A DNA stretch of 64,000 nt from Brachypodium distachyon (taxonomy: Eukaryota; Streptophyta; Magnoliopsida; Poales; Poaceae), in the NCBI RefSeq assembly GCF_000005505.3, contig NC_016131.3, positions 43,237,355-43,301,354 on the forward strand, written 5' to 3'. Below the pieces are notes generated by a model. It did not search any database. It was not told where the DNA came from and was given only the letters and a program-made list of their open reading frames with translations. The position numbers and the translations under genes are program-made. Below, in pieces: positions 12,552-24,838 of the stretch; position 1 is the stretch's first letter, and each line of letters starts with the position of its first letter.

Positions 12552-15500
12552 TCATCGGCTTGTAATTCTCTTGACGGTAGGGGCCCATCCATTCTTGGTT
12601 GTATACGCCTCCAAAACCACCTGCTTAAGTCGCCGAGCTCCCTCCTTCAGGTTTCGCCGGCTTCTTTCTTTCTGCAGGATCGACCACATGTCAAGATGAT
12701 TGCAAAGGGAAAAAATCACAGCTGCAGGATCATCAGGCATTTTCTGTTTAAAACACGTTGTGTTTCTGGTTTTCCAGATAGTCCAGGCCACGGCCGCCCC
12801 CCCACTCAGGACCAGCTTATGTTGGCCTGCTGGGAAACAAGTCATCCATGCCCCAAACATGTTTTCAGTACTAATTGGAGCTCTAAGCAGCCCAAAAGCA
12901 CAGACAATGACTTGCCTGATCAGTCTAGCAAGAGAGCAAGAGAAGAGAAGGTGATCAACAGTTTCAATCTCAGCACAGAAGCGGCAGTGTATGTCACCAG
13001 TCCAACCCCTCCTGATCAGGTTGTCCTTAGTGAGAATGTTGTTTTTCAACATCAGCCACAAGAAAATCTTGATCTTCAAAGAAATCTTGAGCTTCCATAA
13101 AAATCTATAGGGAACCAAACACTGGCCCCTAAGATGAAGGTAAAAAGAGCTAACTAAGAACTGTGCACTTTGGGTTAAGTTCCACTTAACTCTGTCTTCC
13201 TCTTCAGAATTTCCGAGTCACAGTCACTTTCTTGCTACAAACTTCTCCTGAAGCAGCTGCCATTGGTCAAAAGCATCTCCAAAGAGTGTTCTTCTGAATT
13301 GAATCCAAAGAATCTATTTTTCTCTAATCCAAGCCACAATCACTTTCTTCTTATAAGCCAAGTTGAAAAGTCTGGGAAACTGAACAACAAGAGCACCACC
13401 TTCCATCCAAGTATCCTCCCAGAAAAGGGTTTTAGCTCCATTCCCAATAATTCTGGAAGTGCATTGCTAGAAAATGTGATTAACTCCCATCAAGCCTTGC
13501 CAAAAATGAGAGCCACCACTTTGGTCATATCTTGACAGCACTTGTTTCTGCAAGTATTTCATATACAAGAGTTCCTGCCACGGGCCATTAGAATTCTCCA
13601 ATTTCCAAAGCCTTTTACAAAGTAAACTCTGATTCATGGTTACAAGATCAAGAATGCCCAAGCCACCACTGTCCTTAGGTAAACAGACAGTGGGCCAGTT
13701 GACCAGGTGATATTTCTTCTTCCCCTGGTGTTTCTGCCAAAGCATTCTTGCTCTAAAATAATTCAGACGTTTGATGACCCCCTTGGGAGCTTCCATGAAA
13801 GAAAGCATGTACAAAGGCATGCTGCTGAGACATGCATTCACTAACACAGTTCTACCTCCAATAGAAAGTATGTTGCTTTTCCAGCCACTGAGTTTCTTCT
13901 CCACCCTCTCTTCCAGAGGCTTCCACTCTGACAGACTTAGCCTTTTATGATCAACTGGAATCCCAAGATAAGTCAAAGGAAGTGAGCCTATGTTACAAGT
14001 GAAAATTTCACTGTATTCTACACTCCTTTGACAAGCATCTCCCAAGCAGTAAAGCTCACTCTTATGAAAATTTATCTTCAAACCAGACACCTGCTCAAAT
14101 AGGCAGAGGATGAATTTGAGGTTTCTAGCATTAACCAGATTGTCAGCTAGGAGGAAAATGGTGTCATCTGCATATTGCAGAATAGCCAAACCTCCATCCA
14201 CCAGGTTAGGTACCAGACCTTCAATCAAACCCAACTCCACTACCTTGTTGACAAGCATAAACAAACCATCGGCAATGATGTCAAACAATAGGGGAGACAA
14301 AGGATCTCCCTGTCTGACACCCTTGTAGGTGGGAAAATATGGGCCAATCTAGTCATTAACCTTAATTGCAACCCTTCCCCCCTAACTGTCTTCATGATCC
14401 AATCACACCAAGTATCCCCAAAACATTTGGCCTGCATCATTTGATACAAGAAGGGCCACTTGACCTTATCATAGGCCTTCTCAAAATCAATTTTGAGAAG
14501 CAGCCCAGGCATCTTAGTGTGGTGAATCTCATGAATAGTTTCATGAAGAAGCACCACACCATCCATGATGAATCTGTTCTTGATAAAGCCAGTTTGGGTA
14601 TTGGAGATGACAGAACCAATCACCAACCCCAACCTATTTGCTAACACCTTTGTCGGTATCTTGTAACTGACATTCAGCAAGCAAATAGGTCAGAACTTTT
14701 GAATAATCTTTGCATCAGGCACCTTGGGAATCAGGGAAATAATCCCATGATTCAATCTCTCAATGCAGAGTGTACCAGCATGAAAAGCATCAAAAAGTTA
14801 TTTTAAATCCAATTTGATAACATCCCAAAAGACTTGGAAAAACTCAGCAGGGAATCCATCAGGGCCAGCTGCTTTGTTATGTTTCATTCCAAAGACAGCA
14901 GATTTGATTTCTTCAAGGTCAAAATCTCTTATCAAGAATTCTTTATCTTGTACTGAAAGTTGTGGGCACTCAATTCCATCAATCTTTATTGAAGTCACCT
15001 CAGGTGGCCCAAATAGATCCTTATAGAATTCAGTCACATTTTTTAGAAGATCAACATCCCCCACAATTTCAGCACCATTGTTCTGTAGCATAGCAATATG
15101 ATTTTTCTTTTTCCTACCACTAGCTTTGAGGTGGTAGTACTTAGTATTAGCATCCCCATCTTTCGGATCCTTCTCACTTGATCTCTGTCTCCATTTCAGT
15201 TCCTCATCTCTTAAGAGTTTTTTCAGATCAGTATCCATACAAGATTTAACTGTTTTCTCTATCAGGGATAGTGGAACAGTTTCACTCTTCCTGTCTAACT
15301 GATCCAAATGTTCCAAGGTTCTCAGCTTTTTCTTTTTATACTCTCCTTCCATATTGATATGCCAGCCTTTCAGGTGCCTCCTGGTCCTCCTGGCTTTTTC
15401 CTGCCATTTATCCACATCATGTTTACAGTAAGTAACTTCATTCCAGCTTTGTTTAACTAGGTCATGGAAGCCATCCCTTTCAAACCAGCAATTCTCAAAT

Positions 15501-16235
15501 CTAAAAATGTTGCAATGAGGAGGAGCAACTCCAGAAGCCAGTAACAGGGGAACATGGTCAAAAAGATCTCTGCCTAGGCCTGTTACTGTGGCTAAAGGAA
15601 ATTTTAGATTCCAATCAGTAGAAACTAAAACTCTGTCTAATTTCTCAAAAGTGGGATCCTCTTGATTATTAGACCAAGTGAATAGTCTCCCCTGAAGCGG
15701 CATCTCTTTTAAACCACAAGTCTCAATGATAGGGTTAAACACATGGCTCCATCTATTCAATGGACCAGGTTTATTCTTCTCAATCATCTTCCTTATGATG
15801 TTAAAATCTCCTCCCCCCTCCAATAACCACATTTTCCTGTAGTTTATTGCATAATTGAGCAAATTCTAGCGGGAAAGCATCTTTGGCTTCATGTTGAGCA
15901 GGGCCATACAGTACCACAAGATGTCATTTAGTGTTGGAATGTTTATCCAACACATACATCCTAATGAAGTGTTCACCATGTTCAAAACCAAGAAGATCAG
16001 CAAAATCAGCATTAATACCTAAGAGCAATCCTCCAGATCTGCCCCTAAGATTTATATATTGCCAAGAGAAGTTTCTAGGGCCAGATAAACATCTAAGCCA
16101 TTGGTTAGAGGGATCCTGCTTCATAGTCTCTACCAGACCAATGAATTGAATCCCCTGTTGTACAATAAGTTCTCTCAGGAATTTTTGTTTTCCAAGGCTT
16201 CCCAAAACCCTACAATTCCAAAAGATTCCTGACAT
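12552..16235 (-). pseudogene. LINE ORF2: endonuclease, RT, zf-RVT, broken
   Basis: The reverse ATG at 16235 opens MSGIFWNCRVLGSLGK, the start of the endonuclease domain. Further landmarks are GGGDFNIIRKMIEKN (about 15820), NKAAGPDGFPAEFF (about 14880-14840), the RT segment KIDFEKAYDKVKWPF (about 14490-14450), catalytic YADD at 14163-14174, and a zf-RVT finger CRFCAEIETVDHLLFSC (about 12990-12940). Damage includes TGA at 15924-15926, a frameshift near 15845, stops near 14800 and 14690, a frameshift near 14380, and further breaks between 13467 and 13118. It would carry out target-primed reverse transcription if intact. Confidence 0.85.
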
Positions 16236-18017
16236 TAACAGTCTTTGTTCTTGGGGGGCCTCCCCCTTTTCTTTTTTGCTAGCTCAACCCTGAATACAGG
16301 GGAGCACAGCTTGACAATCTTGTTTGAAGGTTTTTTTAGCTTGGTCAAAGTCTGACTAGCATGTAAACCTGAGTCAAGGTCATTCTCACTATCTGACATA
16401 ATGTCCTCTGTTTCCTCAGCAAGCAACTGGAATTGACCAGTGTCTAAAGGTGCTACCATATTCTTATCTTCTGCCCCTTCTTTAAACAAATCTAACCTGG
16501 CTTGTTCTAATTTTTTAATAACTTCTATCATATCAGTAGAACAATGGGACCCATCAAAAGAAACCCCCAAAACAGAAGCCATTTGCAGTACAGTAGCATT
16601 ATCAGTATTTAAAACAGTAGGAAAGCAAGGACTAGAAACAACACCTGGGATTGAGTTCTTCAGCTCAGCCCTCTTCTTTGCTAACTCAGTTGTGTCAACA
16701 TCTTCTTGATTCTTCAGTCTTTCACACCTTCTTCTTTCAGGAGGCTAATTTGCAGGTTTCTTAGGAGCAGCCTGCGCAGAGAGTGAAGGAGGTTTGTCCT
16801 GGATAGCATCATCAGAAAGAGCTGGCATGATTTTAGCAACTCTGGAGCCAAAAGATTCCTGTGAATCAGGCTCCTCATCTTCCTGTGAGAAGTGAACTCT
16901 CTCCTGACTACTATCCAGAACAGTATCTTCCTCCATAGCACAGAGATCATCAACAGCTGCAAGATCAGCACTAACATCATTCTCCAACTGAGAGGCCATC
17001 AGTGGCTGCTTGTCCAGCACATGCATATCATCCGAGAGCTTGACCTTATCCCCTAGTGGGATCTGATCAGAAGTAGACAAAGAAAGATTACTGGCAGAAT
17101 CTGGAACATAAACAGCAGAAAGCTCTGCATTAGTGTTCTGCACATCACCCACAGCCCCTCCTGTGCCAGGTGTTGGCAGTGCATCAGCAGTTGCCTTCAT
17201 TTTCTTATGTGATTCAGTAGCATTGGCCACATTCCCCCTCTTCTGACTACCAACCTCTCCGGACCCAAGTTCTTGAATGGACTCCAGATGGAAAGACACA
17301 TCATAGAAAGCAGGAAGCACACTGAATTCCTTGGTGATAGGGAACTTGTTAACAGATTTGACATATGCCAGAAATCAGACAGCATCCATGTCCACCAGCC
17401 TCTGCATATCCACAGCCTGAACAGCACCAACTAGAGAGCCAATCTCACAAATTCCTCTATAATTTTTCATTTCAGGAGGGACACCTTCAGCAATGATCTA
17501 GACAGAGTGCAATTTGCCCTTAGGTTTAACCTCTGACGAAGCTCTAAACACTTTGACATAGGCCGAAGTCCCTTTTAGTTTGAAATCCTCAAAATCAACA
17601 AGCAGATTAACTTTGTTGCGGAAGGAAAGTTAACCAAAAATTCCTTCCCCTTTGGGACAGCTGTCCAGCACCGGAGCAGATGTATTTGCCTTTGGCGGAA
17701 TCGCCTGGGATCCCAGCCTTGTTCCATCTGAGGAAGATTGGGGAGCAGATGATGTCCCCAACGCCTTCTTCTGCCATTGCCCGTCCTTGGTCAAACCCAC
17801 TGCAGTTCCCGCCCGACCAGACCCCATCCCGGGGGCCATCGCGAGGAGCCTCCCGCAGCGGAGCTCGACTGCTCTGCTCAGCGCGCGGCATCCCACGCTC
17901 CAGATCTTGACGCCCCCCTCCTGCGACCACCCGTTGGCCACGCCCCACCATCTTCCTCCGATTGGGTCGCTTTCGTCGCCGCTTGGCAAGAGGCGACGAA
18001 AGGAACGCGTCCTTGTA
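16235..18017 (-). pseudogene. LINE ORF1 (nucleic-acid-binding protein), broken
   Basis: The reading starts with SYKDAFLSSP followed by a strongly basic stretch (about 18010-17930). The true ATG is missing because of the 5' truncation. A frameshift near 17625 leads into NLLVDFEDFKLKGTSAY, then AEGVPPEMKNYRGICEIG (about 17490-17420), acidic and Ser/Pro-rich central segments, and a basic C-terminus GRPPKNKDC ending at 16237-16235. Stops occur near 17500 and 17365. Plant L1 ORF1 proteins bind the element RNA; no complete zinc knuckle was identified. The stop codon overlaps the ORF2 start in the motif TAATG. Confidence 0.7.
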
Positions 18018-18032
18018 AGATTTCAAATTGAT
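18018..18032. repeat. LINE target-site duplication, right copy
   Basis: AGATTTCAAATTGAT, identical to 12341-12355. It abuts the 5' end of the LINE. Confidence 0.9.
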
Positions 18033-18144
18033 ATATTGATATGTTTTGATGAAAAGGATTGTCTATTGCTTTGTCATGTTTTTTTTTAGAGATCGTTTTT
18101 TCATGTCTTGGTTGCCATATTGTCTTGCTTTGACACTCGTAATA

Positions 18145-18226
18145 CTCCCTCCATCCCAAATTAAGTGATTTGGATTTGTATAGATTCTTATACAAATCCA
18201 CGTCACTTATTTTGGGACAAAGGGAG
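18145..18226. mobile_element. Stowaway MITE, 82 bp
   Basis: The termini CTCCCTCCATCCCAAATTAA and its near inverted complement ending GGACAAAGGGAG are flanked by TA on both sides (18143-18144, 18227-18228). The interior is palindromic around TAGATTCTTA. Just outside, the 13-mer GACACTCGTAATA occurs on both sides (18132 and about 18244), which is not the Stowaway duplication itself. Confidence 0.85.
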
Positions 18227-18396
18227 TACTAATTTTGTGAGAGACACTCGTAATACTTGTACCTAAGGCAAGACAACTATGTGACACCCACCAGAATAAA
18301 GATAATGCAAGACAATTTATGAAACACAAGACAAGATAATTGCTGGACATAAAAAGATAGAACAATTACGAAACACAATATAATATTGTCTTTCGC

Positions 18397-18926
18397 TGTC
18401 GCACCAGTGGCACCCGGGGTACCACCGCTGCGCGACGCACGGGCCCCTTTCCCGAGTTCCCGGGAAGTTCTCATCCCAGGGAGCGCCTGTGAGCTCCCCG
18501 GCAAGCTACCAGCCCGAAAGGGGCTAGCGGGGCTTCGGGGAATATTCCCGCCTGGGCGAAGCTAGCTTGATGGACGCTTAGTGGCTCCAGTAGGCAGCCA
18601 ACAGAGAGCAGTAAGGAGTACTTAGAAATTGAGAGGAAGCCCGGGAACTCGCCCAGCAACTTGTAAACAATTGATCCGTAATCAATATCAGCTCAGACAA
18701 GCAGGACGTAGGGGTTTTACACCTCCGGGTGGCCCGAACCTGGGTAAAAAACGTGCGTGCACCTGTTCTTGGTCTAGCGCGCACCCTTAGCGCTTTGTTT
18801 CACCGGCCCTGTGTGGCCACATCGGTCGTGCCGGCGATCACCGGGTCTCTGCCCCAGACGCCCCTACCGAACCTAAAAGGGGGACGTGGCCGCACGCCCC
18901 CGGTGTCAGAGCACCGAGCGACGACA
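18397..18926 (+). repeat. 5' LTR (internally deleted, 530 bp)
   Basis: It starts TGTCGCACCAGTGGCACCCG and ends GAGCGACGACA, as does the 1034-bp 3' LTR. It lacks 504 bp present in the 3' LTR (equivalent to 31335-31838), joined at a shared GGGC. The missing part contains the TATA box, so this LTR has lost its core promoter. Confidence 0.9.
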
Positions 18927-18928
18927 TC

Positions 18929-18946
18929 TGGCGCGCCAGGTAGGGG
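18929..18946 (+). other. primer-binding site
   Basis: TGGCGCGCCAGGTAGGGG lies 2 bases after the LTR end, the expected place for the tRNA primer site. The tRNA was not assigned. Confidence 0.75.
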
Positions 18947-19036
18947 GCGCGGGAGTGGACAACGCCGAAAATCGCCGGCAGCAGAAGCTTCCATCGGCGT
19001 CGGCTTCGCTCTTCTTCGCCGACGAGCCTAGTCACC

Positions 19037-21758
19037 ATGCCCCCCAAGCAGGCTGGTGACTCCCGCATAGACCCGCGTGAGGCCCAGCGGCGCACACGCG
19101 GTCGCACGACGTGCGACCTGAGTCGGGAGCTCAAGAGAATCCCGAACCGTCGAGGGTGCAGCAAACGCAGCTGCCTCCGCCGCCTCCTCGACCGTCGACC
19201 GACAATTGGCCGAGGGTACCGGCTGCGCCCAGTGCCGGGGGCAGTCGGGCGAGCACGCATGGCGTCGCTCGGGCCAGCCAACGGGTTGAGTCGCGGCCCG
19301 AGGACGCCCCGCGGCAGCTACACCAGGAGCACGCCACGTCACGGGCGACCCCTAGAGGTTCGCACCCTGCACACCCGGAGGCGTCCGGGGCCAGGGCGGG
19401 AAGCAGCCGTTCAAGAAACCGGTTGCCCCCCGTGCGAACCCCGGCTGAAGCCATCATCGCCGCGCGCGTCATGGTGCGGTACGAGCCGCAGCAGGGCACG
19501 CTGGCGCACGAGACGTGGGGCGAGGAGTTGGAAGCGCTTCTCGCCCTGGCCGCCCAGCAGCCGCAAGGCGAGGGCGCCCCGGTAGGCTCCGGCCACGGGA
19601 AGAACCTGGAGCGCGGAGACGCGCCACCCGCCTCGCGACAAGGGGAGAACCCTCCCCCTGCTCAGCGAGGCCAAGTAGACGGGGGCCCGGAGGGGCCCTC
19701 GAACTCATCGCCCACCGTCCTGGGGGGCGATGCGCGTGGCATCTTGAATGCCCGCCAGCAGGAGGATCTGCACCCGCGCTTGGAGCGCTGGCGCAGGCGC
19801 GAGGTGGAGCGCCAGCGCCCACAGGAGCAGGAAGACGCTCCCCTGGGCCCCGAGGACGGCTGCACCACGTTCACGCGCGAGCTGCGGTGGGTGGCGTGGC
19901 CCCGTAAGTTTCGAGCGCCTGCGCTCGGTATGTACGACGGAACCGCTAACCCCAAAGATTTCCTCCTGACCTACATGTTGGGCATGCATGCCATCGGCGC
20001 CGACGACACGGTCAGGGCGAACTGGTTCCCGATGGTCCTGAAAGGACAGCGTGAACCTGGTTGCTCAACCTGCCCGCCGGGTCCGTCGCCACTTGGGCAG
20101 ACCTGCGCGAGCAGTTCGTGAGCGCGTTCCAGGGCGGCTATAAGCGCCCGGGAACCATGGCGGAGCTGCACATTATCGTGCAAAAACCGGGAGAGACGTT
20201 GCGGGCCTTCGTCAACCGCTTCTCCAACCTCTCCTATTCCATCCCAGAGGCGGAGGCGGCCGCCATTATCAACACCTTCGCCATCAACGTCCGCGATCCC
20301 AAGATGCGCGAGAAGCTCAGCACGCATCGGATCCGGACGACGCAGGACTTGTACGCCTTGGCGCACAAATGCGCCATGGCTAAGGAAGGGCGCTTAGCGC
20401 CCGAGTTGGCGGCCCAGGCTGCCGCGAGCCCTGGCGAGGGCTCGCAGAAGAAGGAAACCCGCAAGCGCAGCGCGAAGCAAGTCCTCGCTGCGGACTCGGG
20501 GGCTCCTGCCGCGAGGCCCACGAAGAAGGCCTCGCCGGGTGGAGAGTCTGGCGGGAAGCAGGGCGACGCGCCCCGCTGCCCAATCCACAACAATGCGCAG
20601 AATTGCCGCGTTCTGCAAGGGATCAAGCAGCGGTGGGAGCAGCGCCATGAGGAGCTCCGCGCCGCCGGCGCCTGCTTCAATTGTGGCGACATCGGGCATC
20701 TCTCCCGAGATTGCCCGAACAACCCCAGAGCGGGTCCGAGGCCTGCCAGCGGTGGTGCCGGCAGGGGTGAACCCCAAGGGGGGCGCGACCAACCCCTCGC
20801 TGGGTGGGAACGCCCTCCTCGAGGACGCGACAGGGCACGCGCTGAGGAGGAGCGCGAGTCCGACTATACCGGCAGCGACGAACCGGGCTTCCAGGAGCCT
20901 CGTGGCGTCGCATGCATTCATGGGGGAGCTTACGCTCTCCCATCACACACCGCGGTGAAGCGCCTCACCCGCGACGTGTGCGCGCTGTTGCCGGATGCGG
21001 AGCCGCAGCAGCCGCTGAGGTGGTCGCACATGCCGATCACCTTCAGCGCCGACGATCACCCAGCGCGACGGTTGGGTTCTGGGGTAATACCCTTCGTCGT
21101 CTCTCCGATCATTAGCAATATGACGGTGACCAAGGTGCTTGTGGACAACGGAGCGGGGCTTAACCTCCTGTCCGCCAGGCTGGTGGAAAAGCTCCAGCTG
21201 CCGATGGAGCAGCTGAAGCCCACCGAACCGTTTCGGGGGCTGAACCCCGGGATCGTGCGCCCGCTGGGACGCATCACGCTGCCGGTTACCTTCGGGTCCC
21301 GGGAAGCGTTCAGGACCGAGCACATAGTATTCGACGTGGCGCATACCCCGTTGCCCTACAACAGGATCCTTGGTTGGCCTGCGCTGATCAAGTTTATGGC
21401 GGCCACACATTGCAACTATGCCGTGATGAAGATGCCGTCCGTCTATGGGGTCCTCTCCATCAGGTGCGACCTCAAAGACACAGCTTGGTGCGTTGGCGAG
21501 GTCGTCCGGGCCGCTGCTATAGCTGACGCCGGCGACGAGGATGTTGTCGAGGACGACGGCTTGCTGGGTGACGCCCCAGCAACGAAGAAGGCCCGCGCCA
21601 CCCCGCAAGGACTTGCCGGGGGAGGCGCAGGCTCGGGCCCGCGCCCCGGCAAGGGGCAGGGGCTCCGGGAGGAGGCCGCTAAAGTGAAGAAGCTGCCCCT
21701 CCAAGCCGGCGACAAGGAGCGCACCGTTACCGTCGGTGCGAACCTGACCGCCGAATAG
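19037..21758 (+). pseudogene. gypsy gag-protease, frameshifted
   Basis: A forward ATG at 19037 (MPPKQAGDSR) leads, after a frame change before about 19111, into a Pro/Arg-rich leader. The gag core begins about 19890 (KFRAPALGMYDGTANPKDF) and, after a frameshift near 20055, continues as TWADLREQFVSAFQGGYKRP to about 20400. A CCHC zinc knuckle CFNCGDIGHLSRDC sits at about 20674-20715. The aspartic protease active site is VLVDNGAGLNLLS at about 21140-21180. The frame ends at TAG 21756-21758, where related polyproteins read on into RT. The length and order match gypsy Gag-PR. Confidence 0.85.
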
Positions 21759-23879
21759 GAAAGCGCCCTCGTCACCTTCCTCCGAGATAACGCCGACGTG
21801 TTCGCCTAGCAACCGTCGGATCTTCCCGGAGTCCCCAGGGAGGTGATTGAGCATTGGCTCGCGGTGCGCCCGGATGCGCACCCCGTCAAGTAGAAGATCC
21901 GGCGGCAAGCACAAGAGCGGAAAGATCTCATCAAGCAAGAGCAACGCAAGCTTAGGGCTGCCGGGGCGATCAGGGAAGTGTTGTACCCCACTTGGCTGGC
22001 TAACCCCGTAGTAGTGCCTAAAGCAGGGAATAAGCTTCGCATGTGCGTAGATTTTACCGATCTTAATCGTGCATGCCCCAAGGATCCCTTCCCTGTACCC
22101 CGTATCGACCGGATAGTTGATTCTACCGCTGGTTGTGATTTGCTGAGTTTTCTGGATGCTTTCTCCGGCTACCATCAAATCAAGATGGCGGTCGAGGATG
22201 AGGAAAAACAGCGTTTATCACCCCGGTTGGCTGCTATTGCTACACATGCATGCCCTTCGGGTTGAAGAACGCGGGCTCCACATTCCAGCGCGCCTTGCAC
22301 GAATGTTTGGGACCCCAGCTAGGCCGCAACGCGGAGGCCTACATGGATGACATCGTCATCAAATCAAAGCGTGGGGACTCGCTGGTTGATGACCTGCGGG
22401 AGACGTTTGACAACCTCCGCAGGATCAAGTTCAAGCTGAACCCCGATAAGTGCACCTTCGGTGTCAACTCCGGGCAGCTTCTGGGTTTCTTGGTTTCACA
22501 CCGGGGGATACAGGCCAACCCGACCAAAATAGAAGCCATCGAGAAGATGGAGGCCCCCCCGCAAGGTGAAAGATGTCCAGCGCCTCAACGGCCGTGCCTT
22601 GCCTTTCTTCCGGGTAATGAAGAAGAAGGGTCCAGTCGACTGGACCCCCGAGACCGAGGCGGCGTTCCAGGAACTCAAGCAGTACCTGAGGTCGCCGCCC
22701 ATCCTCGTCGCCCCCAAGCTGGGCAAGCCGTTGCTACTCTACCTAGCGGCGACTGACCAGGTGGTCAGCTCGGTGCTGGTTGCCGAGAGGGAGGAGGACG
22801 TCCCGAGGACTGGGGCTGCGGGGCAGGGGGCTGAGCGGCCTCCGGCAACCGCCTCCGACCCGGGGACCGCCCCCGAGTCAACAACCTTGGCACCGCGGAA
22901 GTGGTTGATGCAGCGCCCAGTGTACTTCGTTAGTACGGTGCTGCGCGACGCGCGGACAAGGTACCCGCAAGTATAGAATCTCCTTCTGGGGATTCTCCTT
23001 GCGTCCCGCAAGCTGCGCCACTACTTCCAAGCGCACCGCGTCACGCTGGTGTCCGGGTTCTGCCTCGAGCGGGCCCTCACCAACCGTGAAGCCACCGGGA
23101 GGGTGGCCGAATGGAGGATGGAGCTGTCGGAGTTCGACCTCCACTTCGCCAACTCCAAAAACATTAAGAGCACGGCCCTGGCGGACTTCGTCACGGAATG
23201 GACGTCCACGGGCGCAGAAGAAAGTGAGCTGGAGACCAGCCTTCCCGGCAAGCTGGATGAGGACCACTGGGTCCTCTACTTCGACGGTGCGTTCAGTCTT
23301 CAGGGAGCGGGGGCCGGGGTCGTCATCGAGTCACCAACGGGGGACCAGTTGAGGTTCGTTGTTCCACTCGACTTTGCCAACTCCACCAACAACACGGCGG
23401 AGTACGAGGGCCTGCTTGCCGGGTTGCGGGCAGCGGTCGCCCTCAACATCAAGCGCTTGGTTGTTCGCAACAATTCCCAGCTCGTGATCAACCAGGTGAA
23501 CAAGGACTACGACTGCCCTCAAATGGCGCCGTACGTGGAGGAGGTCCGCAAGCTGGAACAAAAGTTCAAAGGTTTGCGCTTCGAGCACGTCAAGCGGAAG
23601 GATAACTTCGCTGCTGACGAGCTGGCCAAGATGGTAGCAGAGCGCCGGAAGCCTCCGCCGGGGGTGTTCTGCCAGAAGCAAGTGGCTCCTTCAGTCGCCC
23701 CCCAGCAGGCTGCCGGGGACGCCCCTCCACGAACCGAAGAACACCCTGCAGCAGCGGGGGTCCACGCCGCTGATATGGCGGCATGCGTTAGCAGGGAGAT
23801 TCCCCCCTGGGCGGAAGAAATCGCCCGCTATTTGAAAGGGAGGCTCTCCCGGAGGATGACGTCGCCGCGGAGCGAGTAG
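21759..23879 (+). pseudogene. gypsy reverse transcriptase-RNase H, broken
   Basis: Conserved RT blocks are VDFTDLNRACPKDPFPVPR (about 22046) and LDAFSGYHQIKMA (about 22155). A one-base loss in an A run near 22203 follows. Then come MPFGLKNAGSTFQRAL (about 22250) and the catalytic YMDD at 22340-22351. A second frameshift lies in a C run near 22555. RNase H shows FDGAFSLQGAGAG (about 23280), NNTAEYEGLL and NFAADELAKM (about 23605). Stops lie at 21807-21809, 21891-21893 and 22974-22976, at positions where the family has Trp or Gln. It converts element RNA to cDNA when intact. Confidence 0.85.
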
Positions 23880-23893
23880 CGCGGGAAGCCAAG

Positions 23894-24838
23894 ATGTACA
23901 CTGTGGTAGATGGTAACATCTACCGCAGGCGTGCGAACGGTGTCAAACTCATCTACGTGAGACCCTGCCTGTCATTCCGTCCTCATGGCCGTTCGCGGTC
24001 TGGGGGCTGGACATCGTCGGCAAGCTACCAAGGGCGGTTGGCGGTTACGAATATTTGTTCGTGGCCATCGACAAGTTCTCCAAATGAGTGGAGGTGGAGC
24101 CAGTGCGGAAGGTGACCGCCCAGGCGGCCATCAAGTTCTTCAAGGGCTTTGTGTGCCGGTTCCTAACAGCATCATCACCGACAACGGCACGCAATTCACA
24201 AGCGCGGCATTTCAAGCCTACTGCGAAGACATGGGCACCAAGCTGCGCTTCGCGTCCGTTGCTCACCCGAGGAGTAACGGATAGGCGGAGCGAGCTAACG
24301 CAGAAGTGCTGCGGGCGCTCAAGACGAGAACCTTTGACAAGCTCAAAGGCCACGGGAAGCACTGGATCGAAGAACTCCAGCCCGCGCTGTGGTCCATCCG
24401 GACCACACCTAGTCGGGCAACGGGCGAAACTCCTTTCGCCCTTGTCTACGGGGCAGAAGCGGTGCTGCCCCTCGAGCTCAAGTACGGATCTCCCCGAGTA
24501 CGCGCGTACGGCGACACCAGCCAACACGAGCAAAGGGTCGACGATCTAAACTTCATCGAAGAGCTTCGATGCCGGGCTGCTGTGCGAGCCGCGCGCTACC
24601 AGCAAGGACTCCTTCGTTATCACGACAGGCGAGTCCGTCCCCGGGGGCTCGAGAACGGAGACCTTGTCCTGTGCCAGATATAAGGAACGAAGGCCGGGAA
24701 CAAGTTGACTCCGAAATGGGATGGCCCCTTCCGGGTAGTGCAGGTGACCAGGCCGGGGGCAGTCCGCCTGGAAACCGAAGACGGCTTGCCGGTGCCCAAT
24801 AGCTGGAATATTGAGCACTTGCGTAAGTTCTACCCGTG
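23894..24838 (+). pseudogene. gypsy integrase, zinc domain largely deleted
   Basis: The segment MYTVVDGNIYRR (23894 on) leads into the start of the integrase region. Sequence then jumps near 23960 to just before WPFAVWGLDIVG (about 23980). Most of the His/Cys zinc-binding domain is therefore absent; compare the intact one at 985-1120. Core residues are Asp in WGLDIVG, Asp in ITDNGTQF (about 24175) and Glu in the AERANAEVL region (about 24285). The C-terminal part (WSIRTTPSRATGETPF to NIEHLRKFYP) ends at 24836-24838. Stops lie at 24085-24087, 24282-24284 and 24681-24683, with a frameshift near 24160. Confidence 0.8.

Larger units (their letters stand above)
12356..18017 (-). mobile_element. 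LINE (L1-like), almost full length, with TSD
   Basis: The reverse-strand non-LTR retrotransposon of about 5.66 kb is flanked by identical 15-bp repeats AGATTTCAAATTGAT at 12341-12355 and 18018-18032. A short T run at 12356-12360 is the complement of its poly(A) end. ORF1 and ORF2 are both recognisable. The 5' end starts a few codons into ORF1 (SYKDAFLSSP), so it is slightly 5'-truncated. Confidence 0.9.

Noticed and set aside
12519..13100. 193-codon forward frame
   Set aside because: Antisense to the zf-RVT end of the reverse-strand LINE ORF2.
20943..22178. 411-codon reverse-strand open frame
   Set aside because: It lies exactly opposite the protease/RT region of the gypsy element and has no domain of its own; GC-rich antisense shadow.
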